Assembly (NCBI GenBank): GCA_042408665.1
Contig: JBHOQW010000259.1
Coordinates: 1-59,865 of the forward strand
Direction: 5' to 3'
Length of the DNA stretch: 59,865 nt
Origin: CAUJGQ01 sp042408665
GTDB taxonomy: Bacteria; Chloroflexota; Dehalococcoidia; CAUJGQ01
Shown in pieces: positions 15,646 through 24,770 of this stretch. The stretch's first letter is position 1. Each line of letters opens with the position of its first letter. The notes beneath the pieces are model-generated. The model made no database searches. It saw only the letters and a list, made by a program, of their open reading frames with translations, and was not told where the DNA came from. Both the position numbers and the translations under genes were made by a program.

Positions 15646-16917
15646 ATGGGTGGCGCGCTGGATGGGGTGCGCGTGGTGGAGTTCTCGCAGATCATCGCCG
15701 CGCCGTTCTGCGGCATGCTGCTCTCAGACATGGGCGCGGACGTGATCAAGGTCGAGCCACCAGAGGGTGAACCGTGGCGGGTGTTCGCCCAGTTCATCCC
15801 CCTGGAGAGCAAGACCTTCATCTCCCTCAACCGCGGCAAGCGCAGCCTGCCCCTGGACCTGACCAGACCGGAAGGGCAGCGCATCGCGCACGAGCTCGCG
15901 GCGCGGGCGGACGTGGTGATCGTCAACTACCGGCCCGACGTGCCGGCCAAGATGGGCATCGATTACGAAACGCTGTCCGCCTTCAACCCGCGCCTCATCT
16001 ACTGCGAGAACACGGCCTTCGGCCGCCGCGGCCCGGACAGCGACCGGCCCGGCTACGACATCGTCATCCAGGCCATGACCGGCCTGATGGCCGCCAACGA
16101 CAAGACCCTGAACGGGGTACCACAGGTGCCGCCGCTGGCCGCCGCCGACTTCGCCACCGGGATCACCATGGCCTGGGCGATCTGCGCCGCCCTCTACGCC
16201 CGCGAGCGGACCGGTCGCGGGCAGAAGGTGGAGGCGTCGCTGCTGGCCACCGCCCTGGCCATCCAGACCAGTCGCTTTACCAGTGTAGATGCCTACGACG
16301 CCCAATGGATGCCCGAGTTCCTGCACGCCCTGGCCGAGGCCCGCGCCCGCGGTGCCGACTGGGAAGAGCTGGCCAACCTGCAGATGAACGCCCGCCCGCT
16401 CCAAACGGTGGGCAACATCTACTACCGCACCTACAAGACGGCCGACGGCTACATCGCCGTGGGCTGCCTCTCCAACAGCCTGCGGCGCAAGCTGGCCACG
16501 GCCCTGGGGCTCAAGGACCCGCGCTTCGAGGACCCGAACTGGGACCCCACCAGCGAGGCGGCGCGCGTTGCCGGTGAGCGCCTGGTGCGCGAGGCCGAGG
16601 AGCTGTTTGCCACCAAGAGCACCGAGGACTGGCTGCGCATCCTCGATGCGGCCGGCGTGCCCTGCGGCCCGGTGCGCTTCGTGGAAGAGTTGTTCGACGA
16701 CCCGCAGGTGCTGGCCAATGAGCTGGTGGTGCAGCTTGAGCACCGCCTGGCCGGGCCGGTGCGGATGGTGGGACCGATCGTCCGCATGAGCGAGACGCCC
16801 ACCCGCGCCCAACGCGCCTCCCCGGCCCTGGGCGAGCACACTGACGAGATCCTGGCCGAGCTGGGCTACGACCCGGAGCAGATCGCCGGTCTCAAGCAGT
16901 CGGGCGTGACGCGCTGA
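15646..16917 (+). CDS. family III (CaiB/BaiF) CoA-transferase
   Basis: 423 aa. Start ATG 15646 follows GAGGAGTGAGGAGC. Motifs: VRVVEFSQIIAAPFCGMLL, DVIKVEPPEGE, NRGKRSLPLDL, the family aspartate in AAADFATG (residue 168), and GRGQKVEASLLATAL. A segment (about residues 205-240) that mentions no usual motif is longer than in the copy at 6340. It follows the acetyltransferase with a 5-nt gap and ends 14 nt before a convergent epimerase gene. A catabolic CoA enzyme inside a polysaccharide cluster is out of place, which suggests insertion or an unrelated role. Substrates unknown. Confidence 0.88.
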   Translation: MGGALDGVRVVEFSQIIAAPFCGMLLSDMGADVIKVEPPEGEPWRVFAQFIPLESKTFISLNRGKRSLPLDLTRPEGQRIAHELAARADVVIVNYRPDVPAKMGIDYETLSAFNPRLIYCENTAFGRRGPDSDRPGYDIVIQAMTGLMAANDKTLNGVPQVPPLAAADFATGITMAWAICAALYARERTGRGQKVEASLLATALAIQTSRFTSVDAYDAQWMPEFLHALAEARARGADWEELANLQMNARPLQTVGNIYYRTYKTADGYIAVGCLSNSLRRKLATALGLKDPRFEDPNWDPTSEAARVAGERLVREAEELFATKSTEDWLRILDAAGVPCGPVRFVEELFDDPQVLANELVVQLEHRLAGPVRMVGPIVRMSETPTRAQRASPALGEHTDEILAELGYDPEQIAGLKQSGVTR

Positions 16918-16930
16918 GCGGCGCCCACCG

Positions 16931-17971
16931 TCAGATCACGCTCTCGAAGGGCGCCAGGAAGGGCTGCACCTCGGCCAGGAGGGTCATCCAGGCGATGTTG
17001 TAGAAACGCGGGTGGTTGAAGTCGGAGTAGCCGCCTTCGGTCACCCGCCGCAACATGTCGGCGATGGACTCCAACGGCGTGATCGACGCCTCGAACCCCA
17101 GGCGTTCGCGCAGCTTCTGGCCGGAGCAACGGTAATCGCGCACCAGCGACGGCAGCGGCGCCTCCTCCAGCGCCACCGGGTGACCGAAGAGCTGTGCCGA
17201 ACCGGCCACCAGCATGGCGAGCTGGCGGATCTGATAATTATCGTGCACGACGTTGAAGATCTCGCCCCGCACCTTGTCCTCGGGCGCTTCCAGACAGGCG
17301 ATGTGCGCCCGTGCCACGTCGGTTACGTCGACGAGCGGACGCCACAGCCAGCCGCCACCGTGCAGCGACAACCGCCCGTGTGACAGCGCGTCCTTGAGAA
17401 AGGTGTTCACCACCAGGTCGTAGCGCATGCGCGGTGAGAAGCCGTAGACCGTGGCCTGGCGGAGGATGACCGGGCAGAAGTCCGGCCCGGCGTGCGCCAG
17501 CAGCGCCTCTTCCCCGTAGCGCTTGGACGTGGCGTAGGCCCCACGCGGCTGCACCTCGGCGTTCTCGTCGTACACCTTGCCGGAGGGCAGGCCGTCGTAG
17601 ATGGAGCAGGAGGAGCCGTAGGTCAATCGGCGCACGCCGGCGCGGCGGCAGGCCTCCGCCAACCGCTCCGTGGCCACGGCGTTCATCTGCCAGTTGGCCT
17701 CCGGCGCCCATTCGGCTGTCGGGTCGTTGGAGAGGCCGGCCAGGTGCACCACCGCGTCCACGCCGTCCAGCGCGTCCGCGGGCAGGGCGCGCACGTCGGC
17801 GTGCACTAGCTCCACCCGGTCCAGCACCGCCGCCAGCGGGGCGGTGCCCCAGTAAAAGCGGTCCACCACGCGAACGCGGTAGCCGCGCGCCACCAGCATC
17901 GGCACCAGCACCGCGCCGATATAGCCGGCGCCGCCCGTGACGAGCACAAGGGGAGATCGGCTGCCGCTCAT
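16931..17971 (-). CDS. NAD-dependent epimerase/dehydratase (extended SDR)
   Basis: 346 aa. N-terminal TGGAGYIG binds NAD; HLAGLSNDP follows; the catalytic triad region has SSCSIYDG and YATSK (YxxxK). The C-terminal half (RPLVDVTDVARAH, FNVVHDNYQIRQLA) binds the NDP-sugar, as in GalE or dTDP-glucose dehydratase relatives. It is the last gene of a three-gene minus-strand unit (methyltransferase, RmlC-like cupin, epimerase) that probably builds a modified nucleotide sugar. Start ATG 17971 is preferred over GTG 17986. Exact sugar unknown. Confidence 0.88.
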   Translation of the reverse strand: MSGSRSPLVLVTGGAGYIGAVLVPMLVARGYRVRVVDRFYWGTAPLAAVLDRVELVHADVRALPADALDGVDAVVHLAGLSNDPTAEWAPEANWQMNAVATERLAEACRRAGVRRLTYGSSCSIYDGLPSGKVYDENAEVQPRGAYATSKRYGEEALLAHAGPDFCPVILRQATVYGFSPRMRYDLVVNTFLKDALSHGRLSLHGGGWLWRPLVDVTDVARAHIACLEAPEDKVRGEIFNVVHDNYQIRQLAMLVAGSAQLFGHPVALEEAPLPSLVRDYRCSGQKLRERLGFEASITPLESIADMLRRVTEGGYSDFNHPRFYNIAWMTLLAEVQPFLAPFESVI

Positions 17972-18052
17972 AGCTGCCGCCCACACGGCGCCGTGGCCGC
18001 CGCTGGGAACCGCGGTCTCAGACCGACGGCGCGCATCACGCCCGCCGCGCGC

Positions 18053-18496
18053 CTACTTGATCGGCACGGACCAGTCCACACCGGCGGCCTCCACGCTCAT
18101 GCGCTCTTCGTCCGGCTGCTCCAGGTTGTACTTTTCGGTGATGTAGTAGAGCAGGATGGCTTCCTCGTTGCCCAGAACCATGTAGCCGTGCCAGATGCCA
18201 GGCGGGATGGACAGGGTACGCCGCTGCGTCTCGCTCAGGTAGACCCAGCGCACGTTACGGTCGTCGTCCATCAAGCCGACCTTGAGATGGCCCTTGATCA
18301 GGTACCAGTGGTCCGTCTGGCGCTGGTGCCGGTGCCAGGCCACAATGCGGCCGGGATAGGCCCAGGTGATGTTGATATCGCCCGGCGTCGCCTCCCCGAA
18401 CACATCGCAGGTGCGCCGGGCCCGGTCATCATCGGCCAGGCGCGGCACCGTCAGCACGCAGTCGTCCACCGTGACCCGCGGTTTCTGCACCGTCAT
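18053..18496 (-). CDS. dTDP-4-dehydrorhamnose 3,5-epimerase-like cupin (RmlC superfamily)
   Basis: 147 aa jelly-roll protein. AWHRHQRQTDHWYLIKGHLKVGL and LSIPPGIWHGYMVLGNEEAILLYY match the RmlC core, including the conserved His of the HxHQ-like motif and the PPGxxHG block. It is shorter than classical RmlC (about 180 aa), so it may be a single epimerase or isomerase of 4-keto sugars. ATG 18496 has GGAGGG just upstream; the 4 codons before it are unlikely to be used. It lies between the epimerase and the methyltransferase, all read in the same direction. Confidence 0.78.
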   Translation of the reverse strand: MTVQKPRVTVDDCVLTVPRLADDDRARRTCDVFGEATPGDINITWAYPGRIVAWHRHQRQTDHWYLIKGHLKVGLMDDDRNVRWVYLSETQRRTLSIPPGIWHGYMVLGNEEAILLYYITEKYNLEQPDEERMSVEAAGVDWSVPIK

Positions 18497-18550
18497 ATCG
18501 CCCTCCACAGCGGCCGAGCGGGTGCACCCCGACCCGGCAACAACCCCTCC

Positions 18551-19126
18551 TCAGGGATCTTTGATCGCCCGCAGCACCACGCGCGCCTCATCGAAACCGA
18601 TGAGCGGCCCCCACCAGCGCTCGGCGCGGTACTGCCAGGCGCGGCTGCGGTTGGCCACCGCCTCCACGACCATCGCCAGCAGACCGCGCGTGCGGCGGAA
18701 CCCGGCCCGGCGCATGCCGATCGTGCTCAGGTTCAGGCGGGCGTGCACGATCTCGAAGCGGGCCTTGGAGTAATAGCTCAAGTGGTTGGTGGCCGGGTTG
18801 AAGTACGAAAACGTCTCGATCGTCATCCCACGCCGGTGCGTCGGGTCGATCCAGGTCACAAACGGGCAAGAGGCGTGCGGCACCCAGATATGCACCAGCG
18901 CGTTGGGCTTGCACACCCGCCAGATCTCCTCCATCACCGCCGGTAGGTTGTCGACGTGCTCGAGGGTGTGCGAGGTGTAGATCTCGCTGATGGAGCTGTC
19001 CTTGAAGGGCAGGCCGCGCGTGAGGTCGGCCACCACGTCCACGCCCGGCAGGGGCACGATATCGACGCCCAGCGTCCCCTTGAATTTGGAGCGGCCGCAG
19101 CCGATGTCGATCCGGACGACTGCCAT
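18551..19126 (-). CDS. class I SAM-dependent methyltransferase
   Basis: 191 aa. RIDIGCGRSKFKG is the SAM-binding motif I, LGVDIV holds the acidic ribose contact, and LPFKDSSISEIYTSHTLEHV is typical of the Methyltransf_11 group. ATG 19126 is chosen because motif I follows it at once; the longer open frame upstream has no family features. The nearest ribosome-binding signal is weak. As first gene of the minus-strand sugar unit it probably methylates a sugar or lipid-linked glycan. Its upstream region of 127 bp is shared with the divergent flippase. Confidence 0.8.
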   Translation of the reverse strand: MAVVRIDIGCGRSKFKGTLGVDIVPLPGVDVVADLTRGLPFKDSSISEIYTSHTLEHVDNLPAVMEEIWRVCKPNALVHIWVPHASCPFVTWIDPTHRRGMTIETFSYFNPATNHLSYYSKARFEIVHARLNLSTIGMRRAGFRRTRGLLAMVVEAVANRSRAWQYRAERWWGPLIGFDEARVVLRAIKDP

Positions 19127-19253
19127 ACACCATCGATCCCTGGATGTGACGGCCGCGGACGCACCCGGCCCCGTCCGAGTATACCGGCCCCGCCCGGGAT
19201 CGGAACAGGGCGAGGAGGCTGTTCCCCCGCTGGCGCTCAGGTACCCTAGACCC

Positions 19254-20558
19254 ATGAGCGATTCGCTGGCCGGCCGGGTGGCCACCCCCCCGCGCGATAC
19301 CCACCTGCGCGCCACCTTCCGGCGCGCGGCCCGTAACGCGCTGTGGCTGCTGCTCTCCCAGGGCGGAGTACGGCTTGTCGGTTTCGCCATCGGCACGGTA
19401 CTGGCGCGCTACCTGGGCGCGACCGACTTCGGCACCTACGCTTTCGTGATGACGTACGTGTCCTACTTCGGCATCCTGGCCGACGGCGGCCTGGGCCGCT
19501 TCCTCATCCGCGACGTGGCGCGCGACCGCGCGACCGCGCCGGAGTACCTGAGCCAGATCACCGCCCTGCGTCTCCTCCTCGCCTTGGCGGCCTACGCCCT
19601 GATGCTGCTGCTCGCTCTCGGCACCCGCTCCGCGCCGGAGCGGCTCGTGGCCATCGCCGTGGCCGGTGGGAGCCTGTTCACCGGGGCGGTGGCGGGGGCG
19701 CTGGCCTCGGTGTTCACCGCGCGCGAGGAGATGCACATCTCCGCCCTGTTCACGCTGCTGTCCAGCGTGGCCACCGCCCTGTTTGTGCTGGCGGCGCTGG
19801 CCGCCGGGGCCGGGCTGCTGGGCACGGTGGCCGCGGTCACGCTGGCCAACCTCCCACCGTTGGGCTTCCTCCTGGCGATGTGGTGCCGGCGCGAGCCCGC
19901 CCCCCGGCCGCGCGCCTCCTTGCCGTTCTGGTGGCGGGCGCTGCGCGGCTCCTACGCCTACGCGCTGCTGGGTGTGATCGGGGTGGTCTACTTCCGCATC
20001 GACTCGCTCATGCTCACCTGGATGCGCGGACCGGAGGCCAACGGCATCTACCAGGCCGCCTACCGCCTGCTGGACGCGATCACCGACGCGCCGGGCGTGA
20101 TCGTCGCGGCGATGTTCCCTGCCCTGGCACGCCTGCACCGTCAGTCCCGCACCGAGCTCCGTCGCGCCTACGTCACCGTGCTCGTGGTCCTCACTTTGCT
20201 GGGCATCCCGGTCATGCTCGCCCTGCTGCTGTTCGCCGATCCCATCGTCCTCCTGCTCTACGGCGCCGAGTACGCGCGCAGCGCCGCCGTGCTGCGGCTG
20301 CTGGCGGTGGCCGTGTTCCTCATCTTCGTGGACACGGCCAACACCATGCTGCTCTACTCCGGCGACGAGCTGGGCACGGTGCTGGTGCTGTCGCTCGGCA
20401 CGACGGCCGCGAACGTGCTCTTGAACCTGATCCTCATTCCGCGGTACAGCTACAACGGGGCGGCGGTGGCGACCATCGCCTCCACCGTCCTGTCGCTACT
20501 CATCTTCACACCGACGGTGCTGCGATACCTCGCCCGCGAACCCGCATCCTCGTCCTAA
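19254..20558 (+). CDS. polysaccharide flippase (Wzx/MATE-like, MVF superfamily)
   Basis: 434 aa membrane protein with about 12 hydrophobic helices, starting with NALWLLLSQGGVRLVGFAIG and YLGATDFGTYAFVMTY, the signature N-terminus of Wzx-type transporters. Later ANGIYQAAYRLLDA and a YSYNGAAVATI-type segment near the end also fit. It would move undecaprenyl-linked oligosaccharides across the cytoplasmic membrane. ATG 19254 is the first start next to the conserved helix; the ribosome-binding site is weak. It leads a plus-strand string with two glycosyltransferases, the WecA-like enzyme and a GT-C protein. Confidence 0.88.
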   Translation: MSDSLAGRVATPPRDTHLRATFRRAARNALWLLLSQGGVRLVGFAIGTVLARYLGATDFGTYAFVMTYVSYFGILADGGLGRFLIRDVARDRATAPEYLSQITALRLLLALAAYALMLLLALGTRSAPERLVAIAVAGGSLFTGAVAGALASVFTAREEMHISALFTLLSSVATALFVLAALAAGAGLLGTVAAVTLANLPPLGFLLAMWCRREPAPRPRASLPFWWRALRGSYAYALLGVIGVVYFRIDSLMLTWMRGPEANGIYQAAYRLLDAITDAPGVIVAAMFPALARLHRQSRTELRRAYVTVLVVLTLLGIPVMLALLLFADPIVLLLYGAEYARSAAVLRLLAVAVFLIFVDTANTMLLYSGDELGTVLVLSLGTTAANVLLNLILIPRYSYNGAAVATIASTVLSLLIFTPTVLRYLAREPASSS

Positions 20559-20569
20559 GCCGCTCCATC

Positions 20570-21862
20570 GTGGGCAGCCGCATGTCGGCGCCCGGGATCC
20601 GGTCCTACCACATGGCGCAGGTGCTCGGCCGGCACCTGCCCGCGGCGGAGGTCACGCTCGGCGTGCCCGCCTACAGCGACGTGCAGCCGGAACCCGGCTT
20701 CCGGGTGGTGCGATACGGCCGCTGGTCGCTGCTGAAGCTCTTCTACCAGTACGACGTGATCGTCTCCCTGAGCTTTCCGCCCGCCAGCCTGCCCGCCTTC
20801 CCCCGCCGGGTGTTCGTGCTCGACTTCTTCTCCAACTTCGCCATGGAGTGGATGGAGGTCGGCAAGACGCAGCGCAATTACCGTATGCGCTGGGCCTGGT
20901 ACGAGACGGCGCGCCAGTACATCAACTACCAGCTCACGGCGGCCGACTTCATCATCTGCAACAACGAGCGCCAGCGGGACGCCTGGCTGGGCATGCTCCA
21001 GAGCCTAGGGCTGATCACCGGACGCGTCTACGACGCCGACCCTACCCTGCGCCGCCTGGTGGCCGTGGCGCCGCACGGCATCCGGCCGGACCCCCTGCCG
21101 GAGCGGGAAACGCCCGCCGCCCCCGGCGTCGCCGGCGCCACATCCCCCCTCCGGGCCGCGTTTCCGGCCATCCGGCCCACGGACAAGGTCATTCTATGGA
21201 ACGCCGGCATCGTCGGCTGGTACGACCCGGTCACGGCCATCCGTGCCGTGCACGCCCTCTCCCGCCAGCGCGACGACGTGAAGCTGGTCTTCATGGGCAG
21301 CAAGTACCCGGACCCCGGCTTTCTGGAAGAGAATCCCACCTTCAAGGCGGCGATCGAGACGGCGGCGGCGCTGGGCCTCACGAACCGCCACGTGTTCTTC
21401 GTACGCGGCTGGCTGCCGTACGAGGAGGTCAAGGCGTATCTGCGTGACGCCTACCTGGGCCTCAGCACCTACTTTAACAACGCCGAGACGCACTACGCGC
21501 ACCGCACCCGCTTTCTAGACCTGATCTGGGCGGAGCTGCCCATCGTGTGCACGCGCGGCGACGTCCTCTCCCAGATGGTCGAGGAGCAAGGCCTGGGCAT
21601 CGCCACGCCGGAGGGCGATGTCGACGCCGTGGTGGCGGCGCTCACACGCCTCCTGGACGACCAGACCTTCTACGAGCGCTGCCGCGCCAACCTGCGCGCC
21701 GTAAAGGCCGGCATGACCTGGGATTGCACCCTGCACGCGCTGGTGGCCTTCTGCCGCGACCCGCGCCCCATCGCCGTGCCCAAGCGGCACCGGCTGCTGC
21801 CGCTCCTGCGCCGGGCGGCCGGCTACCTCCTCTGGCGCGGCATTACCAAGCTGGTGAGGTGA
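20570..21862 (+). CDS. glycosyltransferase (GT-B, GT4-like), first of a tandem pair
   Basis: About 430 aa. It shares long blocks with the next gene: SAPGIR near the start, ICNNERQRDAWLGM, a VILWNAGIVGWYDP donor-domain opening, FMGSKYP, and WAELPIVCTRGDV. The architecture is two Rossmann domains, with the nucleotide-sugar domain C-terminal. The homologous N-terminal strand (RILVLSRSIVGSRMSAPG) begins before the first canonical start codon, GTG 20570, and overlaps the end of the flippase gene; no ATG, GTG or TTG is in frame between 20525 and 20570. The true start may be a rare codon such as ATA 20525 or ATC, coupled to flippase translation. Sugar specificity unknown. Confidence 0.82.
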   Translation: MGSRMSAPGIRSYHMAQVLGRHLPAAEVTLGVPAYSDVQPEPGFRVVRYGRWSLLKLFYQYDVIVSLSFPPASLPAFPRRVFVLDFFSNFAMEWMEVGKTQRNYRMRWAWYETARQYINYQLTAADFIICNNERQRDAWLGMLQSLGLITGRVYDADPTLRRLVAVAPHGIRPDPLPERETPAAPGVAGATSPLRAAFPAIRPTDKVILWNAGIVGWYDPVTAIRAVHALSRQRDDVKLVFMGSKYPDPGFLEENPTFKAAIETAAALGLTNRHVFFVRGWLPYEEVKAYLRDAYLGLSTYFNNAETHYAHRTRFLDLIWAELPIVCTRGDVLSQMVEEQGLGIATPEGDVDAVVAALTRLLDDQTFYERCRANLRAVKAGMTWDCTLHALVAFCRDPRPIAVPKRHRLLPLLRRAAGYLLWRGITKLVR

Positions 21863-21866
21863 GACG

Positions 21867-23279
21867 ATGGCCTTGCCACCATCAGGAGGCAAGACCACGG
21901 GCGCCCGCCGCGATGCGCATCGCACGGCAGCGCGCCATCGCGTGCTGGTGCTGGCCAAGGCCGGCGCCGGCTCGATGATGTCCAGCCCCGGCATCCGCGC
22001 CCTGAACATCGCCCGGGTGTTGGCCCGCGCCCTGCCGGAGTCCGAGGTCGTGCTGGCGGTGCCTGGTCCCACCGACCTGGTGCCCGACGCCCCATTCCGG
22101 GTCGTAACTTACACGGCGCGCTCGCTGCCGCGGCTGGTATTCGGGTTTGACGTGGTCATCTCGCAGGGCTTTCCACCCACCACCCTGCCCGCCTTCTTCG
22201 GTCGCCGCTTCGTGATGGACTTCTTCACCAACTTCCTCATCGAGGGGTTGGAGTACCGGCGCGAGCACGTCACCCCGGCCGTGCGCCAGGCCTGGCTGGA
22301 CAGCCAGCGCACCTATCTGAACCTGCAACTGACCATGGCCGACTTCGTCATCTGCGCCAACGAGCGCCAACGGGACGCCTGGCTGGGCATGATGAGCTGC
22401 CTGGGGCTGGTCACGGGCGCGGTCTACGACCGGGACAACACCCTACGGGCGCTGGTGGACACCGCCCCCTACGGCGTCCGTCCCGATCCGGTCGCCCCGC
22501 CGCAGGACGAGGCTGCGGCGCCGGTACTGAAGGGGGCATTTCCCGGCATCAACCGGGGCGACACCGTCATCCTGTGGAACGGTGGCATCCTCAAGTGGTA
22601 CGACCCGCTGACGGTGATCCGGGCCGTGGCGCGCATCGTGCCAAGTCGGCCGGACGTGAAGCTTCTGTTCCTCGGCACCAAGTACCCGGTCTCCGGCTTT
22701 GACCCCGGCGCCACGGTCGATGAGGCCTACGCCCTCAGCCGTGAGCTGGGTCTGCTCGGCCGGCACGTCCTGTTCAACGAGGGCTGGCTCCCCTACGACC
22801 TCAGCGGCCGCTACATGGTCGAGGCCGATATCGGTGTGTCGGCCTATTATGACAACCTGGAGACGCACTTTTCCTATCGGACGCGCCTGGTGGACTTCCT
22901 CTGGGCGGAGACGCCGGTGGTGTGCACGCGCGGCGACGTGGTCGCCGAGCTGGTGGAGCGGCGGGAGCTGGGCGTCGTCGTGCCGGAGCGCGACGTGGAC
23001 GCCATGACGGCGGCGCTGCTGCGCCTGATCGAGGACCGGGCCTTCTACGAGCGGTGCAAGCACAACCTGCGCGCCCTCAAGCCGGAGCTGGCGTGGGAGC
23101 GGACGCTTACGCCGCTCATCACCTTCTGCCGGCGGGACGCGGCGAGCAAGGGGCGAGGAGCGGCCATCGCGCGGGGCAAGTGGTGGCGCGCCCCCGATCT
23201 GCTCAGCCGCACCGCCCGCTATATCCTGGCCCGTGCCGTGGAGAAGGGGCTGGTGCTGGCCAGCCGCTCGCGCCCCTGA
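21867..23279 (+). CDS. glycosyltransferase (GT-B, GT4-like), second of a tandem pair
   Basis: 470 aa, paralogous to the preceding gene over its whole length (SSPGIRALNIARVL, ICANERQRDAWLGM, VILWNGGILKWYDP, FLGTKYP, WAETPVVCTRGDV). It carries an extra N-terminal leader of about 25 residues before RVLVLAKAGAGS and an Arg/Lys-rich C-terminal tail that may touch the membrane. ATG 21867 starts 4 nt after the previous stop with a GGTGAG ribosome-binding site. The pair probably adds two successive related sugars to one lipid-linked glycan. Confidence 0.85.
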   Translation: MALPPSGGKTTGARRDAHRTAARHRVLVLAKAGAGSMMSSPGIRALNIARVLARALPESEVVLAVPGPTDLVPDAPFRVVTYTARSLPRLVFGFDVVISQGFPPTTLPAFFGRRFVMDFFTNFLIEGLEYRREHVTPAVRQAWLDSQRTYLNLQLTMADFVICANERQRDAWLGMMSCLGLVTGAVYDRDNTLRALVDTAPYGVRPDPVAPPQDEAAAPVLKGAFPGINRGDTVILWNGGILKWYDPLTVIRAVARIVPSRPDVKLLFLGTKYPVSGFDPGATVDEAYALSRELGLLGRHVLFNEGWLPYDLSGRYMVEADIGVSAYYDNLETHFSYRTRLVDFLWAETPVVCTRGDVVAELVERRELGVVVPERDVDAMTAALLRLIEDRAFYERCKHNLRALKPELAWERTLTPLITFCRRDAASKGRGAAIARGKWWRAPDLLSRTARYILARAVEKGLVLASRSRP

Positions 23280-23421
23280 CGGTCCTCTTAGGCACCAATC
23301 CCCTCACCAACCGTGCCGCCTTCACCCAGCCCGCCGGCGACTCGCTCCCCTTCCCGCGTGACCGTGTCCCGCTGTACCGGCCGGCGCGCCGCGTGCTATG
23401 GTGCCTGTGACCCCGGCGGCA

Positions 23422-23438
23422 CCGGTCCGCCGGACCGG
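23422..23438. repeat. 7-bp hairpin just upstream of the WecA-like gene
   Basis: CCGGTCC-GCC-GGACCGG, a perfect 7-bp stem with a 3-nt loop, ends at the GGGAGG ribosome-binding site of the gene starting at 23453. It could terminate read-through from the glycosyltransferases or limit ribosome access. The rest of 23280-23452 has no recognised feature. Confidence 0.35.
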
Positions 23439-23452
23439 GAGGTGGACGGGGC

Positions 23453-24622
23453 GTGCTCCCTTACCTGCTCACCTTCGGCGTGGGATTGCTGCTGTCCCTC
23501 GGGCTGACCCCCACCGTCCGGCTGCGCGCCGGCGCCGGCAGCTACCGCCGGCAGGGGAAGCGCGAGCGCGGCGCCGAGAAGCCCCGCATCGGTGGGCTGG
23601 TCATCTTCACCGCCTTCGCAGTGACGCCGTTCGTCGCTGCCCTGGTGTCGCCCACGGTCAGCGGCTTCGTGTTGCCCAAGGGGCGCGAAATCGGTGGCCT
23701 GGTAGCGACGGCGTTCATCATCTTCCTGTTCGGCTACATCGACGACGTGCGGGAGCTGGGCTGGGCGGCCAAGTCCGCCGCCCAGCTTGCCGCGGGCGTG
23801 ATCCTGTACGCGTTGGGCTATCGGTTGGGCGACGTCTCCCTACCGGGCGGCAACACGCTCGCCTTCGGGGTGTTTGACCTGCCCGCCACGGTGGCCTGGC
23901 TGTGGCTGGTCACCAACGCCGTCAACCTGCTGGACGGCCACGACGGGGTGGCGGCCGGGATCACGGCCCTTACGGCGGCCACCCTGGCCTGGATCGCCTG
24001 GGATCTGGACCACTTCCTGGTGGCGATCCTCTTCGCCTCGCTGGCCGGCGCCGTGAGCGGCTTCCTGCCTTTCAACTTCCCGGCGGCGTCCCGCTTTCTC
24101 GGGGATTCGGGCGCACAGCTCCTGGGCTTCCTCTTGGGCGCCCTCTCCATCTCCGGCTTTGTCGACGAGACGGGCCGCGTGCCGCTCTACATCCCGGCCG
24201 TGGCGATGATGGTGCCGCTGCTCGACATCACCCTGGCCTTTACCCGCCGGCTGCTGAACGGCCGCCATCCCTTCCATGCCGATCTAGACCACATCCACCA
24301 CCGGATCGAGCGCATGCTGGGATACGGCCCGCGTCGCCTGGCGCTCTCGCTCTATGCCTTCTCCGCCCTGTTCGCGGCCGCCGCCGTGGCGCTGCACCTC
24401 CTGCGCGGCACCGCCTGGGTGTGGCTGGTGGCGTTCGCGGTGGCTGGGCTGGTGCTGGCTTTTATCATTCGGCTGCGCTACCACGAAACGCTGCTCACCA
24501 GCTTGACGGTGCAGCGCATCCGTGGCAGGCTAAAGCGCAGCGCGGGCACGCCCCCCTCGGTCACGGCAACAGGCGGGGACCGTGACCAAGCCACGGTGCG
24601 CGCCCCGCGCGAACGACAATAA
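23453..24622 (+). CDS. undecaprenyl-phosphate N-acetylhexosamine-1-phosphate transferase (MraY/WecA family)
   Basis: 389 aa with about 10-11 transmembrane helices. The Mg-binding aspartates are seen in GYIDDVREL and the family motif NAVNLLDGHDGVAAG (usually NLIDGLDGLAAG); FLGDSGAQLLGFLLG and the cytoplasmic DLDHIHHRI loop are also present. It transfers a sugar-1-phosphate from a UDP-sugar to undecaprenyl phosphate, the first membrane step of glycan assembly. Its place in the polysaccharide cluster argues for a WecA-like initiator rather than the peptidoglycan enzyme MraY. The start is GTG 23453 with GGGAGG upstream. Confidence 0.9.
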   Translation: MLPYLLTFGVGLLLSLGLTPTVRLRAGAGSYRRQGKRERGAEKPRIGGLVIFTAFAVTPFVAALVSPTVSGFVLPKGREIGGLVATAFIIFLFGYIDDVRELGWAAKSAAQLAAGVILYALGYRLGDVSLPGGNTLAFGVFDLPATVAWLWLVTNAVNLLDGHDGVAAGITALTAATLAWIAWDLDHFLVAILFASLAGAVSGFLPFNFPAASRFLGDSGAQLLGFLLGALSISGFVDETGRVPLYIPAVAMMVPLLDITLAFTRRLLNGRHPFHADLDHIHHRIERMLGYGPRRLALSLYAFSALFAAAAVALHLLRGTAWVWLVAFAVAGLVLAFIIRLRYHETLLTSLTVQRIRGRLKRSAGTPPSVTATGGDRDQATVRAPRERQ

Positions 24623-24770
24623 CCCGCGTCACCCTCCCCGGCGCGGCAACCTCAACCCGGCACGGACCGCACACCTACCTGCGGTGGCGAACCCCGCTCC
24701 CTGGTCGGTGTGCCGCACACCGGCGGTTCCCTCCCCCCGACCGGCGTCCCGTGGACTTCTGGAGTGACAG

